NCBI GenBank assembly: GCA_003129525.1
Contig: CP029329.1
Span: forward strand, 591,501 to 655,500
Direction of reading: 5' to 3'
Length of the DNA: 64,000 nucleotides
DNA from: Clostridium beijerinckii
GTDB lineage: Bacteria; Bacillota; Clostridia; Clostridiales; Clostridiaceae
Of this stretch, positions 1 through 7,596 are shown piece after piece. Below the pieces are notes generated by a model. The model saw nothing but the letters and a program-made list of their open reading frames with translations. It did not search any database and was not told where the DNA came from. The position numbers and the translations under genes were made by a program. Every line of letters starts with the position of its first letter. The first letter of the stretch is position 1.

Positions 1-166
1 TCGAAAAATGAAGATCATACTCTCCACTTATATAAATATCTTTTAAATAAGGCTTTTCTTCTGCATAAGCTTTTGTAGTTATTAAATTCAAACTATTTGG
101 TTCTATAGCTGAAAAAACACCAATAATAACTACTGCTACAACTATATTTCTAATGCTTTTAATCAT
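1..166 (-). CDS. Secreted protein, N-terminal part (cut by window edge)
   Basis: Reading leftward from ATG at 166, the protein begins MIKSIRNIVVAVV, has a hydrophobic signal segment ending TTKAYA, then enters LKDIYISGEYDLHF, which looks like the first strand of a cadherin-like beta-sandwich. The leader matches the secreted CBR proteins at 48.8-60.3 kb, so this is probably another member. An AGAGGCG Shine-Dalgarno lies 7 nt upstream of the ATG. The C-terminal part is outside the window, so the presence of wall-binding repeats is only inferred. Confidence 0.7.
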   Translation of the reverse strand, partial: MIKSIRNIVVAVVIIGVFSAIEPNSLNLITTKAYAEEKPYLKDIYISGEYDLHFS

Positions 167-292
167 GATTCGCCTCTTCTCTTCATATCTATCTCTGTAT
201 TAATAATGTTACCATTATAATACTTTACTGTAAACTTAGGTTTCACATGAAAATTCTTAATTTTATATGAATTTTTGTTAACAAATAAAAAA

Positions 293-376
293 ATCGCAGG
301 CGACTGTGGAGCCGTAGATTTTTTTTACGCATCTGCCTTTTCGAACGCATGTGAGAAAAATCTGGCAGGCGAATAT
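293..376. other. Unexplained GC-richer island in an AT-rich spacer
   Basis: Between the partial gene at 1-166 and the CBR gene ending at 794 lies a short GC-richer stretch. It contains the direct repeat GCAGGCG (about 300 and 371) and complementary TCTGCC/GGCAGG segments that could pair. No ORF or known RNA motif is recognisable. Confidence 0.3.
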
Positions 377-473
377 ATTTATTTTTATTCTTTAGGTTCT
401 AGACAAATCTACTTGAATAGTATGTTATATAAGTTATCCGCAGATTTAATTTAATTATAAATTCCTAAAGAAT

Positions 474-512
474 AAAAAAAGATGGCTCCTACAAAAGTAG
501 AAACCATCTTTT
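474..512 (-). terminator. Rho-independent terminator downstream of first CBR gene
   Basis: Stem AAAAGATGG pairs with CCATCTTTT around a short loop. On the minus strand it is followed by a T run (A run at 474-480 on plus). It lies about 280 bp downstream of the minus-strand gene ending at 794. Confidence 0.7.
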
Positions 513-676
513 CAAATTTTTAATATTTAATAATATTAAAAGTCAAATTATATATATTTACTCTTAATTATATAAAGCTACATACTAAGAGTAAGTTTTT
601 TTATTTTTAGTATTGAAATTATGAGTTCAAGAAAGAGCAAGCAAACTCGACTTATAATTCATTACTATATCTATTA

Positions 677-710
677 GGTGACAGTCACTATTTCTCGGTA
701 ACTGTCATTG
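677..710. repeat. GGTGACAGTCAC hairpin, copy 1
   Basis: GGTGACAGTCAC is followed by GGTAACTGTC, giving a potential stem-loop. A diverged copy occupies the same relative position (2754-2789) downstream of the tandem paralogue, so this hairpin was duplicated with the gene. The core 13-bp palindrome recurs at 5922, 6834 and 8843. Confidence 0.6.
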
Positions 711-727
711 AATATCTTAGAGTCTTA

Positions 728-800
728 GAGGAAACCCGATTCGCATGCGCTCACTGGGTAAGTGACTCACACCAAATCATAGATTTGGGTTCCCTACTTA
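728..800. repeat. Dispersed 3'-end repeat, copy A
   Basis: Begins GAGGAAACCCGATTCGCA, contains CTCACTGGGTAAGTGA and the palindrome CCAAATCATAGATTTGG, and ends CCTACTTA. Its right end contains the TAG stop codon of the flanking minus-strand CBR gene. Related copies are at 2810-2892, 6343-6415, 37688-37758, 48763-48834 and 53413-53549. Confidence 0.75.
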
Positions 801-2524
801 ACCCAAGCTCCTGATGCATTTAATTTGTATCCATCAACAGTTGTGTTAGCAAGCATTGCACCTGATGCATTTAAGTAGTACCAAGTTCCGTTGTCATTTA
901 ACCAACCAGTTTGCATTGCTCCTGATCCAGCTAAGTAGTACCAAGTTCCTCCGTCATTTACCCAACCAGTTTTCATTGCTCCTGATGCATTTAAGTAGTA
1001 CCAAGTTGATCCATCTTTAACCCAACCAGTTTTCATTGCTCCTGATGCATTTAAGTAGTACCAAGTTGATCCATCTTTAACCCAACCTGTAGCCATAACA
1101 CCATCAGCTTTTAAGTAGTACCAAGATCCATCTTGAATCCAACCTGTAGCTTTAGTTCCATCAGCTTTGTTATAAGTCCAAGTTCCGTTTGCAGCTTGTA
1201 CCCATCCAGTTTTAGTTTCTACTGGAGTTTCTGGAGTTGTTGTTGCTTCATCAGCAATTACTGAGTAAACTTCATCTTCTTCATTCCATATAACCATGTT
1301 GTCTTGGTCATAAACAGATAATTTTTCCATAGCTCCGTCTACTTTGTATACTTTTGTCCAATCTTCATCATTATCAAATTTGTAAACATATCCGCCTTCT
1401 AATCTCCAAATGTTACCATTAGCATCTACATCTACATCTGTAGCATCTTCTGAATCTACATCTGTGATATCAGTATAATAGTATCCATTGCTTGATTTTA
1501 ATTCTATTGTTTGAACATCTACTGAAGTACCATCTGTATATGCTATAACTTTTCCATCAACTATATTGAATTTAGCGCTAGCAAGTAAAGTTTCTTTAAC
1601 TCCAGCATCATCTGAAACTACATATGTGTTTACTGTTTTAGCATATTTAGCTCCATCTATATCATCTGAATTTTGAGCTTTAGATATTTTTTGGATAACT
1701 TCAAAACTTACTGTACTAGTACCTGCACCTGTAAATGCTCCATTATCAACATTTACATCAATACCATTTATTTTAGTTATTACTTCATCAGCTGTAACTG
1801 TGATTGTTGCAGTTCTATAAATATTGTTTGCATCTTGTCCAATTACATTTATAGCTGAAACTGATGCTTTCATTCCTTCTTCAGTATCTTCTGTATTTGT
1901 TAATGTAGCTGATTTAGCAGCTGTTGCAGCTTTAATCTTTCCTACATTATAATTTGCATCAATATAATTTCCTTTTGCATCAGTATAAACAACTGTTGCT
2001 CCTCCACTTGTTGTATATGTAGTTTTGTACCAATCTTGACTAAATTTCGCTCCTGCAAGTTCTTCTAAATCATCTGAAGTTTTAAGAGCAGCATAATCAA
2101 TATATCTGTCGTCTGCATCTGATTTGATTTTCTTTCTTAATGCTGTTGCAGCATCGTCTTTATTGTCTTCTGCTAAATCTTCATCTGTTACTGTACCAGT
2201 TGATAAATCGACATAGTAATCACCAGAATCTACATTAAGATATTTATCTCCATAAGTACCAGTAATATTTGCTCCTGAATCAATGTTATCTAATTCAGTG
2301 TAGTCTCCTGAATTTAATAAATATGCTGCATCTGTATCTCCATCTTTAGTGTTTCCATCAACATAAAAGTTACCATCTTTATAAGCTACTGCTTCGTATA
2401 TAGTTCCTTCTTGTGAATCTATTTTTTTATAATCTGCTGCACTTACACCTGTTGCTGGTATTATTGAAGCAACTGCTGCTGCTGCAACTAAAAGTGATGT
2501 TACTTTATTCATTCTTTTTATCAT
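794..2524 (-). CDS. Secreted choline-binding-type cell-wall protein (CspA-like), tandem copy 1
   Basis: 576 aa. A signal peptide (residues 1-30, LLVAAAAVASIIPA, cleavage near VSA) is followed by an acidic Asp/Thr-rich N-terminal region (about 31-435) of unknown function with no recognised catalytic motif. The C-terminus (about 440-576) has six choline-binding-type repeats of the form TGWVKDGSTWYYLNASG and a terminal half-repeat ending GYKLNASGAWVK. Known biology: such repeats bind choline-decorated wall polymers, and C. beijerinckii has a redundant CspA family of this design. The start is supported by AGGAGG upstream. It is nearly identical to the gene at 2886-4556, which has one fewer repeat. 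Not related to cold-shock CspA. Confidence 0.88.
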   Translation of the reverse strand: MIKRMNKVTSLLVAAAAVASIIPATGVSAADYKKIDSQEGTIYEAVAYKDGNFYVDGNTKDGDTDAAYLLNSGDYTELDNIDSGANITGTYGDKYLNVDSGDYYVDLSTGTVTDEDLAEDNKDDAATALRKKIKSDADDRYIDYAALKTSDDLEELAGAKFSQDWYKTTYTTSGGATVVYTDAKGNYIDANYNVGKIKAATAAKSATLTNTEDTEEGMKASVSAINVIGQDANNIYRTATITVTADEVITKINGIDVNVDNGAFTGAGTSTVSFEVIQKISKAQNSDDIDGAKYAKTVNTYVVSDDAGVKETLLASAKFNIVDGKVIAYTDGTSVDVQTIELKSSNGYYYTDITDVDSEDATDVDVDANGNIWRLEGGYVYKFDNDEDWTKVYKVDGAMEKLSVYDQDNMVIWNEEDEVYSVIADEATTTPETPVETKTGWVQAANGTWTYNKADGTKATGWIQDGSWYYLKADGVMATGWVKDGSTWYYLNASGAMKTGWVKDGSTWYYLNASGAMKTGWVNDGGTWYYLAGSGAMQTGWLNDNGTWYYLNASGAMLANTTVDGYKLNASGAWVK

Positions 2525-2659
2525 TTGTTATATTCCTCCTAAAGTTTTATCTCTTGCTTTATCTTTTGTTTTTTTGTCTTATTAAATATAATTTTGCTGT
2601 GGTTTCCTTAACCATGAACTTATTCTAACATGATATTCAATCTTTTGGAATAGTTTTTC

Positions 2660-2700
2660 TTAAAATTATACTATAATTATAATTCCTACAAAACTATTTT
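2660..2700 (-). promoter_or_regulatory. Possible promoter region of CBR gene copy 1
   Basis: On the minus strand a TATAAT box (about 2668-2673) lies in an AT-rich stretch about 145 bp upstream of the ATG at 2524. The -35 match (TTGTAG, about 15 nt upstream) is weak, so this is a tentative call from box similarity only. Confidence 0.3.
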
Positions 2701-2753
2701 AATCCTGTATGTAAATTAAAATACAATTTTACTAAATTATACAATATATATTA

Positions 2754-2789
2754 GGTGACAGTTACCACTTCTTTTGGGTAGCTGTCACC
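2754..2789. repeat. GGTGACAGTTACC hairpin, copy 2
   Basis: GGTGACAGTTACC pairs with GGTAGCTGTCACC across a short loop. It is the counterpart of the hairpin at 677-710 and marks the downstream flank of the duplicated CBR gene. Confidence 0.6.
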
Positions 2790-2809
2790 ATCTTTTTGAG
2801 TCTTATTTA

Positions 2810-2892
2810 GAGGAAACCGATTCTTATGTGCTCACTGGGTACTCACAGAGTAAGCGACCATCATTGAATCACAGATTTTGGTTCCCTACTTA
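2810..2892. repeat. Dispersed 3'-end repeat, copy B
   Basis: Diverged copy of the repeat at 728-800 (GAGGAAACCGATTCTTA ... ATCACAGATTTTGG ... CCCTACTTA) with a small internal expansion. It ends on the stop codon of the CBR gene at 2886. Confidence 0.7.
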
Positions 2893-4556
2893 ACCCAAGC
2901 TCCTGATGCATTTAATTTGTATCCATCAACTGTTGTGTTAGCAAGCATTGCACCTGATGCATTTAAGTAGTACCAAGTTCCATTGTCATTTAACCAACCA
3001 GTTTGCATTGCTCCTGATCCGTTTAAGAAGTACCAAGTTGATCCATCTAGAATCCAACCAGTTTTCATTGCTCCTGATGCATTTAAGTAGTACCAAGTTG
3101 ATCCATCTTTAACCCAACCTGTAGCCATAACACCATCAGCTTTTAAGTAGTACCAAGATCCATCTTGAATCCAACCTGTAGCTTTAGTTCCATCAGCTTT
3201 GTTATAAGTCCAAGTTCCATTTGCAGCTTGTACCCATCCAGTTTTAGTTTCTACTGGAGTTTCTGGAGTTGTTGTTGCTTCATCAGCAATTACTGAGTAA
3301 ACTTCATCTTCTTCATTCCATATAACCATGTTGTCTTGGTCATAAACAGATAATTTTTCCATAGCTCCGTCTACTTTGTATACTTTTGTCCAATCTTCAT
3401 CATTATCGAATTTGTAAACATATCCACCTTCTAATCTCCAAAGGTTACCATTAGCATCTACATCTACATCTGTAGCATCTTCTGAATCTACATCTGTGAT
3501 ATCAGTATAATAGTATCCATTGCTTGATTTTAATTCTATTGTTTGAACATCTACTGAAGTACCATCTGTGTATGCTATAACTTTTCCATCAACTATATTA
3601 AATTTAGCATTAGCAAGTAAAGTTTCTTTAACTCCAGCATCATCTGAAACTACATATGTATTTACTGTTTTAGCATATTTAGCTCCATCTATATCATCTG
3701 AAGCTTGAGCTTTAGATATTTTTTGGATAACTTCAAAACTTACTGTACTAGTACCTGCACCTGTAAATGCTCCATTTGCAACAGTTACATTAATACCATT
3801 TATTTTAGTGATTGCTTCATCAGCTGTAACTGTGATTGTTGCAGTTCTATAAATATTGTTTGCATCTTGTCCAATTACATTTATAGCTGAAACTGCTACT
3901 TTCATTCCTTGTTCAGTATCTTCTGTATTTGTTAATGTAGCTGATTTAGTAGCTGTTGCGGCTTTAATTTTTCCTACATTATAATTTGCATCAATATAAT
4001 TTCCTTTTGCATCAGTATAAACAACTGTTGCTCCTCCACTTGTTGTATATGTAGTTTTGTACCAATCTTGACTAAATTTCGCTCCTGTAAGTTCTTCTAA
4101 ATCATCTGCAGTTTTAAGCGCAGCATAATCAGTATATCTGTCTTCTGCATCTGCTTTAACTTTCTTTCTTAAAGCTGTTGCAGCATCATCTTTATTGTTT
4201 TCTGCTAAATCTTCATCTGTTACTGTACCAGTTGATAAATCAACATAGTAATCACCAGAATCTACATTAAGATATTTCTCTCCATAAGTACCAGTAATAT
4301 TTGCTCCTGAATCAATGTTATCTAATTCAGTGTAGTCTCCTGAATTTAATAAATATGCTGCATCTGTATCTCCATCTTTAGTGTTTCCATCAACATAAAA
4401 GTTACCATCTTTATAAGCTACTGCTTCGTATATAGTTCCTTCTTGTGAATCTATTTTTTTATAATCTGCTGCACTTACACCTGTTGCTGGTATTATTGAA
4501 GCAACTGCTGCTGCTGCAACTAAAAGTGATGTTACTTTATTCATTCTTTTTATCAT
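2886..4556 (-). CDS. Secreted choline-binding-type cell-wall protein (CspA-like), tandem copy 2
   Basis: 556 aa and almost identical to the downstream gene at 794-2524: same signal peptide, same acidic N-terminal domain with scattered substitutions, same C-terminal wall-binding repeats. It is 20 residues shorter because it has five full repeats instead of six. The offset between the two genes is about 2.09 kb and the 3' flanking repeats are duplicated too, so the unit arose by tandem duplication. The start codon has AGGAGG 8-10 nt upstream (TATTCCTCCT on plus). The N-terminal function is unknown; the wall-binding role of the repeats is family knowledge. Confidence 0.88.
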   Translation of the reverse strand: MIKRMNKVTSLLVAAAAVASIIPATGVSAADYKKIDSQEGTIYEAVAYKDGNFYVDGNTKDGDTDAAYLLNSGDYTELDNIDSGANITGTYGEKYLNVDSGDYYVDLSTGTVTDEDLAENNKDDAATALRKKVKADAEDRYTDYAALKTADDLEELTGAKFSQDWYKTTYTTSGGATVVYTDAKGNYIDANYNVGKIKAATATKSATLTNTEDTEQGMKVAVSAINVIGQDANNIYRTATITVTADEAITKINGINVTVANGAFTGAGTSTVSFEVIQKISKAQASDDIDGAKYAKTVNTYVVSDDAGVKETLLANAKFNIVDGKVIAYTDGTSVDVQTIELKSSNGYYYTDITDVDSEDATDVDVDANGNLWRLEGGYVYKFDNDEDWTKVYKVDGAMEKLSVYDQDNMVIWNEEDEVYSVIADEATTTPETPVETKTGWVQAANGTWTYNKADGTKATGWIQDGSWYYLKADGVMATGWVKDGSTWYYLNASGAMKTGWILDGSTWYFLNGSGAMQTGWLNDNGTWYYLNASGAMLANTTVDGYKLNASGAWVK

Positions 4557-4852
4557 TTGTTATATTCCTCCTAAAGTTTTACCTCTTGATTTATCTTCTG
4601 TATTTATCTTTTGTTTTATTTTTCTGTCGGTTTACAAATATTATTATATCAAGTCATTTCGACCTTGTCCACTATTTTTGTATATTTTTGTAGTTTTTAT
4701 ACGTATTTCTTTAATAAAATTATTGTTATCACGTGAAATTTATTCTTTTAGTGTTAAATAGTATTCATATTTGTAAAATATAGTATAATTTTTAAAGAAG
4801 TTAACCCATGTGTAAAGTGATTCATACTAAGTCGTTTTTTTAAGATCACTAC

Positions 4853-4912
4853 CATACCGCTAATCGAAAGAAAAGTATCATCTTAAACAAAATGAAACAA
4901 CATTTGATGTTT
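4853..4912 (+). pseudogene. 3' tail relic of a sigma-factor gene
   Basis: The plus strand reads ANRKKSIILNKMKQ, matching the C-terminus of the sigma factor at 10705-11268 (ANRKKRIILNKMKQ), followed as there by a GGTACTCTGTTG hairpin. Only the last codons survive and no upstream sigma sequence remains between 4557 and 4850, which is otherwise AT-rich spacer. Confidence 0.6.
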
Positions 4913-4942
4913 AAATATATATGCACAGAAATCGCCGAAAAG

Positions 4943-4996
4943 AAAGGTACTCTGTTGTGACCGTTATTCCACAACAGAGTACCCTTTATTTCTTTT
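4943..4996. terminator. GGTACTCTGTTGTG hairpin (bidirectional terminator-like)
   Basis: GGTACTCTGTTGTG and CACAACAGAGTACC form a 14-bp stem, with TTTATTTCTTTTT after it on plus and TTTCTTTT on minus. It is suited to ending transcription from the minus-strand YdcF-like gene (stop at 5110). The same arms occur after the sigma gene (11281-11327) and at the ends of the giant hairpin at 62391-62582. Confidence 0.7.
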
Positions 4997-5109
4997 TGTT
5001 TATTTGGCTTGCACTTGAAAGACCGTATTTTCTTTGCTTCATACTCAAAACACAAAATGACTATTGTCACTTCTTACTTTTTTATTTATGCACTTGTCCT
5101 TGCGAATTT

Positions 5110-5904
5110 CTAAAATCCACATCTTCCACGTAAATTATTATCAGTAACCAATGCTCTTATCCTATTATAATGTTCTTCTATTTCACCTGGAATATGAACA
5201 TGAGCAATAAAATTCTTCCCACAAGGTCCATATCCATTAACATCATCTTTTAATCTTGGTATTTCTCCCATAATAAGTTGTAAATATCTTTGTTCATCCC
5301 AAATGCCATCAATATCTTTATTAGTTAGTTTTAAATTACTATCAATAACAGGAATAAATGGAGAGTAGTTTATGAGCTTTACTTTCTTATTATCAATGTA
5401 TTTTAGAAATGATGCATAGGTTCTAAGTTGCATAGTAGGATCTTGAATTAAAATGAGAGAATTATATTGAATATGTAATTCATTTAATAGATTGATTGCT
5501 TTTAGAGCATTATCGCCACAATTAGTAGATTGATTTTCTACTATAATCTTATGATCTGGAATATTATAAATTTTAGTCATAATATCAAAAAATATATCCG
5601 CTTCTGCTCTGTTTTCCACTTGAATGCAATTGAAGCTTTCATCTTTTCTTATTTGATCTCTTAGTATTGCAGTTGAATGTCCTATTCCACCATTAATTAG
5701 AATTCTATCACACAAGTTGTTTTTATATGCTTCTACAGCACATTTAATAGTGTAAGGAATAGAATTACCTAATAAAATCAATATATCTACCTTTTTAATT
5801 TCAGCTGATTTTTCAAGCTCCGTGCAATCTAATTTATCAATATCTCTTGCAGCAAGAAATTTAGCTATTTTATTAACAGAGTGTTGAATTTGTTCATTGT
5901 TCAT
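5110..5904 (-). CDS. YdcF/DUF218-family protein
   Basis: About 264 aa, no signal peptide or membrane segment. The core DILILLGNSIPYTIKCAVEAY, RILINGGIGHST and IIVENQSTNCGDNALKA follow the DUF218/YdcF pattern: an initial glycine-rich loop after a beta strand, a GG(I/V)GHST turn, and an E-x-x-S-x-N/D-T motif. Family members such as E. coli YdcF bind adenosyl compounds, but the substrate is not established. Two in-frame ATGs occur; the second (5904) is preferred because AGGAGG touches the first. Cytoplasmic role unknown. Confidence 0.75.
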   Translation of the reverse strand: MNNEQIQHSVNKIAKFLAARDIDKLDCTELEKSAEIKKVDILILLGNSIPYTIKCAVEAYKNNLCDRILINGGIGHSTAILRDQIRKDESFNCIQVENRAEADIFFDIMTKIYNIPDHKIIVENQSTNCGDNALKAINLLNELHIQYNSLILIQDPTMQLRTYASFLKYIDNKKVKLINYSPFIPVIDSNLKLTNKDIDGIWDEQRYLQLIMGEIPRLKDDVNGYGPCGKNFIAHVHIPGEIEEHYNRIRALVTDNNLRGRCGF

Positions 5905-5921
5905 TTTCATCCTCCTATTCA

Positions 5922-5934
5922 GGTGACAGTCACC
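5922..5934. repeat. GGTGACAGTCACC palindrome, copy 3
   Basis: Perfect 13-bp palindrome with a central A, in the short spacer between the fused MntA-HepT gene and the YdcF-like start codon. It lies just upstream of the Shine-Dalgarno of the latter. Confidence 0.6.
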
Positions 5935-5957
5935 CTCAGGTATAAAGTGTCATTTGC

Positions 5958-6776
5958 TTATAATAACTTATTTATACGATAAATATATTCATTGAAATCT
6001 TTCAAATGGCTTTCAATAATAACTTGTACAACCTTTAAATTTAAAGTTCTATAATCATGAACTGCAACATTCCTAAATACTACCATTGATTTCATTTTTT
6101 TATTTAATGCATCATCTATTATATTATTAGAATTAAGTACTTCAAAAGAATCTCTACTGTTTTGTGGTATCCCTAATCTTTTTTCTGATACAATATGCAT
6201 AGCTAAATCTATAGCTGCTTCACATGCCCTTTGTATATTTAAAATTATTGAATCTTGTTTTGTATAATCATTTAAATTTTCAGGATTATTATCATATACT
6301 TCATTAATCCTATTTATACATCTCTCAATAGTCTTACCTTTCAAGGAAACTCGACTCGCATTCGCTCCCTGAGTAAGCGATTCACTCCAAATCACAGATT
6401 TGGGTTCTCTGCTTATAATAACTTCACGTTCTTCATTTAACATTGCATAAGACTTAAAAGTTCTCATTTCAAAATACATACGTTTAGTATCATCACTACA
6501 ATATATGTTTTTCCCTGTTCCAACTACTTGAGCTTTAAATACTGTGGATGACGTATTTAAATTTATAAGATCGACTTCTCTTTTAAAAATATCAGCCAAT
6601 TCCTGTGCTTTCATGAAACATTTATATGGATCCACATCCTCATCTGTCAAAAATGCAATGTCAATATCACTATCTATCCTAAGTTCATTTCTGGATGCAG
6701 ATCCAAATAAATATATTACTATAGGGTTAAATTCTTCTTTTAAATTTTCAATAGCTTTATTTAATTCAATATCCAA
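5958..6776 (-). CDS. Fused MntA-type nucleotidyltransferase and HepT-type HEPN protein
   Basis: About 272 aa. The N-terminal half is a minimal nucleotidyltransferase with GSASRNELRIDSDID (the G-S-x10-D-x-D signature) and a third acidic residue in REVDLINL. The C-terminal half, from about residue 145, resembles HepT and keeps the HEPN RNase motif R-x4-H-x-Y in FRNVAVHDY. In known MntA/HepT toxin-antitoxin pairs these are separate adjacent genes. Here they are one ORF, and the join (EPKSVIWSESLTQGANASRV) is encoded by a dispersed repeat (6343-6415). The TTG at 6776 is chosen as start because TAGGAGGA lies 6 nt upstream; a longer TTG at 6794 would put the ribosome site inside the gene. Whether the fusion is active is unknown. 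Confidence 0.82.
   Translation of the reverse strand: MDIELNKAIENLKEEFNPIVIYLFGSASRNELRIDSDIDIAFLTDEDVDPYKCFMKAQELADIFKREVDLINLNTSSTVFKAQVVGTGKNIYCSDDTKRMYFEMRTFKSYAMLNEEREVIISREPKSVIWSESLTQGANASRVSLKGKTIERCINRINEVYDNNPENLNDYTKQDSIILNIQRACEAAIDLAMHIVSEKRLGIPQNSRDSFEVLNSNNIIDDALNKKMKSMVVFRNVAVHDYRTLNLKVVQVIIESHLKDFNEYIYRINKLL
6343..6415. repeat. Dispersed 3'-end repeat, copy C, inside a coding region
   Basis: AAGGAAACTCGACTCGCA, then CTCCCTGAGTAAGCGATTC, CCAAATCACAGATTTGG and CTCTGCTTA. Same family as 728-800 and 48763-48834, but here the element lies inside an ORF and is translated on the minus strand in a stop-free frame of about 24 codons. Confidence 0.8.
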
Positions 6777-6833
6777 AATCGCTCCTCCTAACAAAATTTA
6801 ATATAAATACTCTTATAATTATTATAACACTTA

Positions 6834-6846
6834 GGTGACAGTCACC
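6834..6846. repeat. GGTGACAGTCACC palindrome, copy 4
   Basis: Perfect copy about 58 bp upstream of the TTG start of the fused nucleotidyltransferase/HEPN gene. The position is compatible with an operator or with a mobile repeat; the sequence alone does not decide. Confidence 0.55.
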
Positions 6847-7078
6847 ACATAATTAGTTTCTTCATCTGCTATTCTCCTGCCTCAGAGGAATTTTCATATA
6901 TGATTTTCCATAATAATTTATATGCTTTTTTATATTACTCATTTATACCTCAATTTCAATACTTTTTATAAATGTTTATTTTTATTTAAAAATATTCCCC
7001 AACTCTAATAATGCATACACTCACTTACACTAACTATATATTAATATTATATCCAATAAACTATTTACTTAAAACAAA

Positions 7079-7120
7079 AAACAGGTAAGATTTTATTGTA
7101 TTACCTAATCTTATCTGTTT
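7079..7120 (-). terminator. Terminator-like hairpin
   Basis: AACAGGTAAGATT pairs with AATCTTATCTGTT, with a T-rich run on the minus-strand side. It may have ended transcription of the CBR gene whose relic is at 7314-7520. Similar AACAGATAAGAT hairpins occur at 15951 and 16515. Confidence 0.5.
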
Positions 7121-7159
7121 ATTATTACTCTATACCTTATACTTGCAATTCATGTTTTT

Positions 7160-7240
7160 AGTACAGTGCAAGTGATTCACACTAAATTATTTAATTAAAC
7201 TCGACTCACACCAAAATCATTTTTTAAGGAGGAACCAAAT
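7160..7240. repeat. Degenerate pieces of the dispersed 3'-end repeat
   Basis: Contains GTGATTCACACTAAAT, AAACTCGACTCACACC and ATCATTTTTTAAGGA. These match portions of the repeat copies at 728-800 and 53413-53549, rearranged. It sits downstream of the CBR relic, the usual position for this family. Confidence 0.5.
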
Positions 7241-7313
7241 ATAAAAGCTCAAAGAGAAAATTCTGCTTACCAAATATAAAATTTTTAGCATCACTTTTTG
7301 GACTCTCACTTAT

Positions 7314-7520
7314 CTACCTAACCCAATTTCCATTTGTATCTAGTTTATAGCCGCTCACTGTTGCATTTGAAGGCATTTCACCTGATATATTTAGATAATA
7401 CCAATTACCGCCATCATTTAGCCAGCCTGTTTTCATTGCTCCTGAATTATTTTACCTAAATTATAATCAGCATCAATGTATTTACCAGTTTTATCACTAT
7501 AAATAAAAACTTTATATTAT
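7314..7520 (-). pseudogene. Relic of a CspA-like CBR protein gene
   Basis: The 3' part encodes NNSGAMKTGWLNDGGNWYYL and a terminal GYKLDTNGNWVR half-repeat. Directly upstream, in another frame, FIYSDKTGKYIDADYNLGK matches the middle of the N-terminal domain of the tandem CBR proteins (VVYTDAKGNYIDANYNVGK). A deletion of some 250 codons plus a frame change joined the two pieces. Confidence 0.75.
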
Positions 7521-7544
7521 TTCACAGTTTATAAAGCAAATGTT

Positions 7545-7562
7545 AGATGTTATAATATAAAC
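7545..7562 (+). promoter_or_regulatory. Possible -10 region for the CBR gene at 7597
   Basis: TTATAATATAA about 45 bp upstream of the start codon resembles a sigma-A -10 box. No convincing -35 was picked out in the AT-rich upstream DNA. Confidence 0.35.
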
Positions 7563-7596
7563 GTATACATGATTATTATGGGTGGGGGAATTTACT

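Noticed and set aside
880..1200. Regular 60-bp repeats at gene 3' ends as a possible CRISPR array
   Set aside because: They are in-frame codons for choline-binding-type protein repeats; no constant repeat with unique spacers.
4849..5133. Overlapping small ORFs on both strands around the 4943 hairpin
   Set aside because: They are read through a palindrome and a sigma-gene relic; no ribosome site and implausible proteins.
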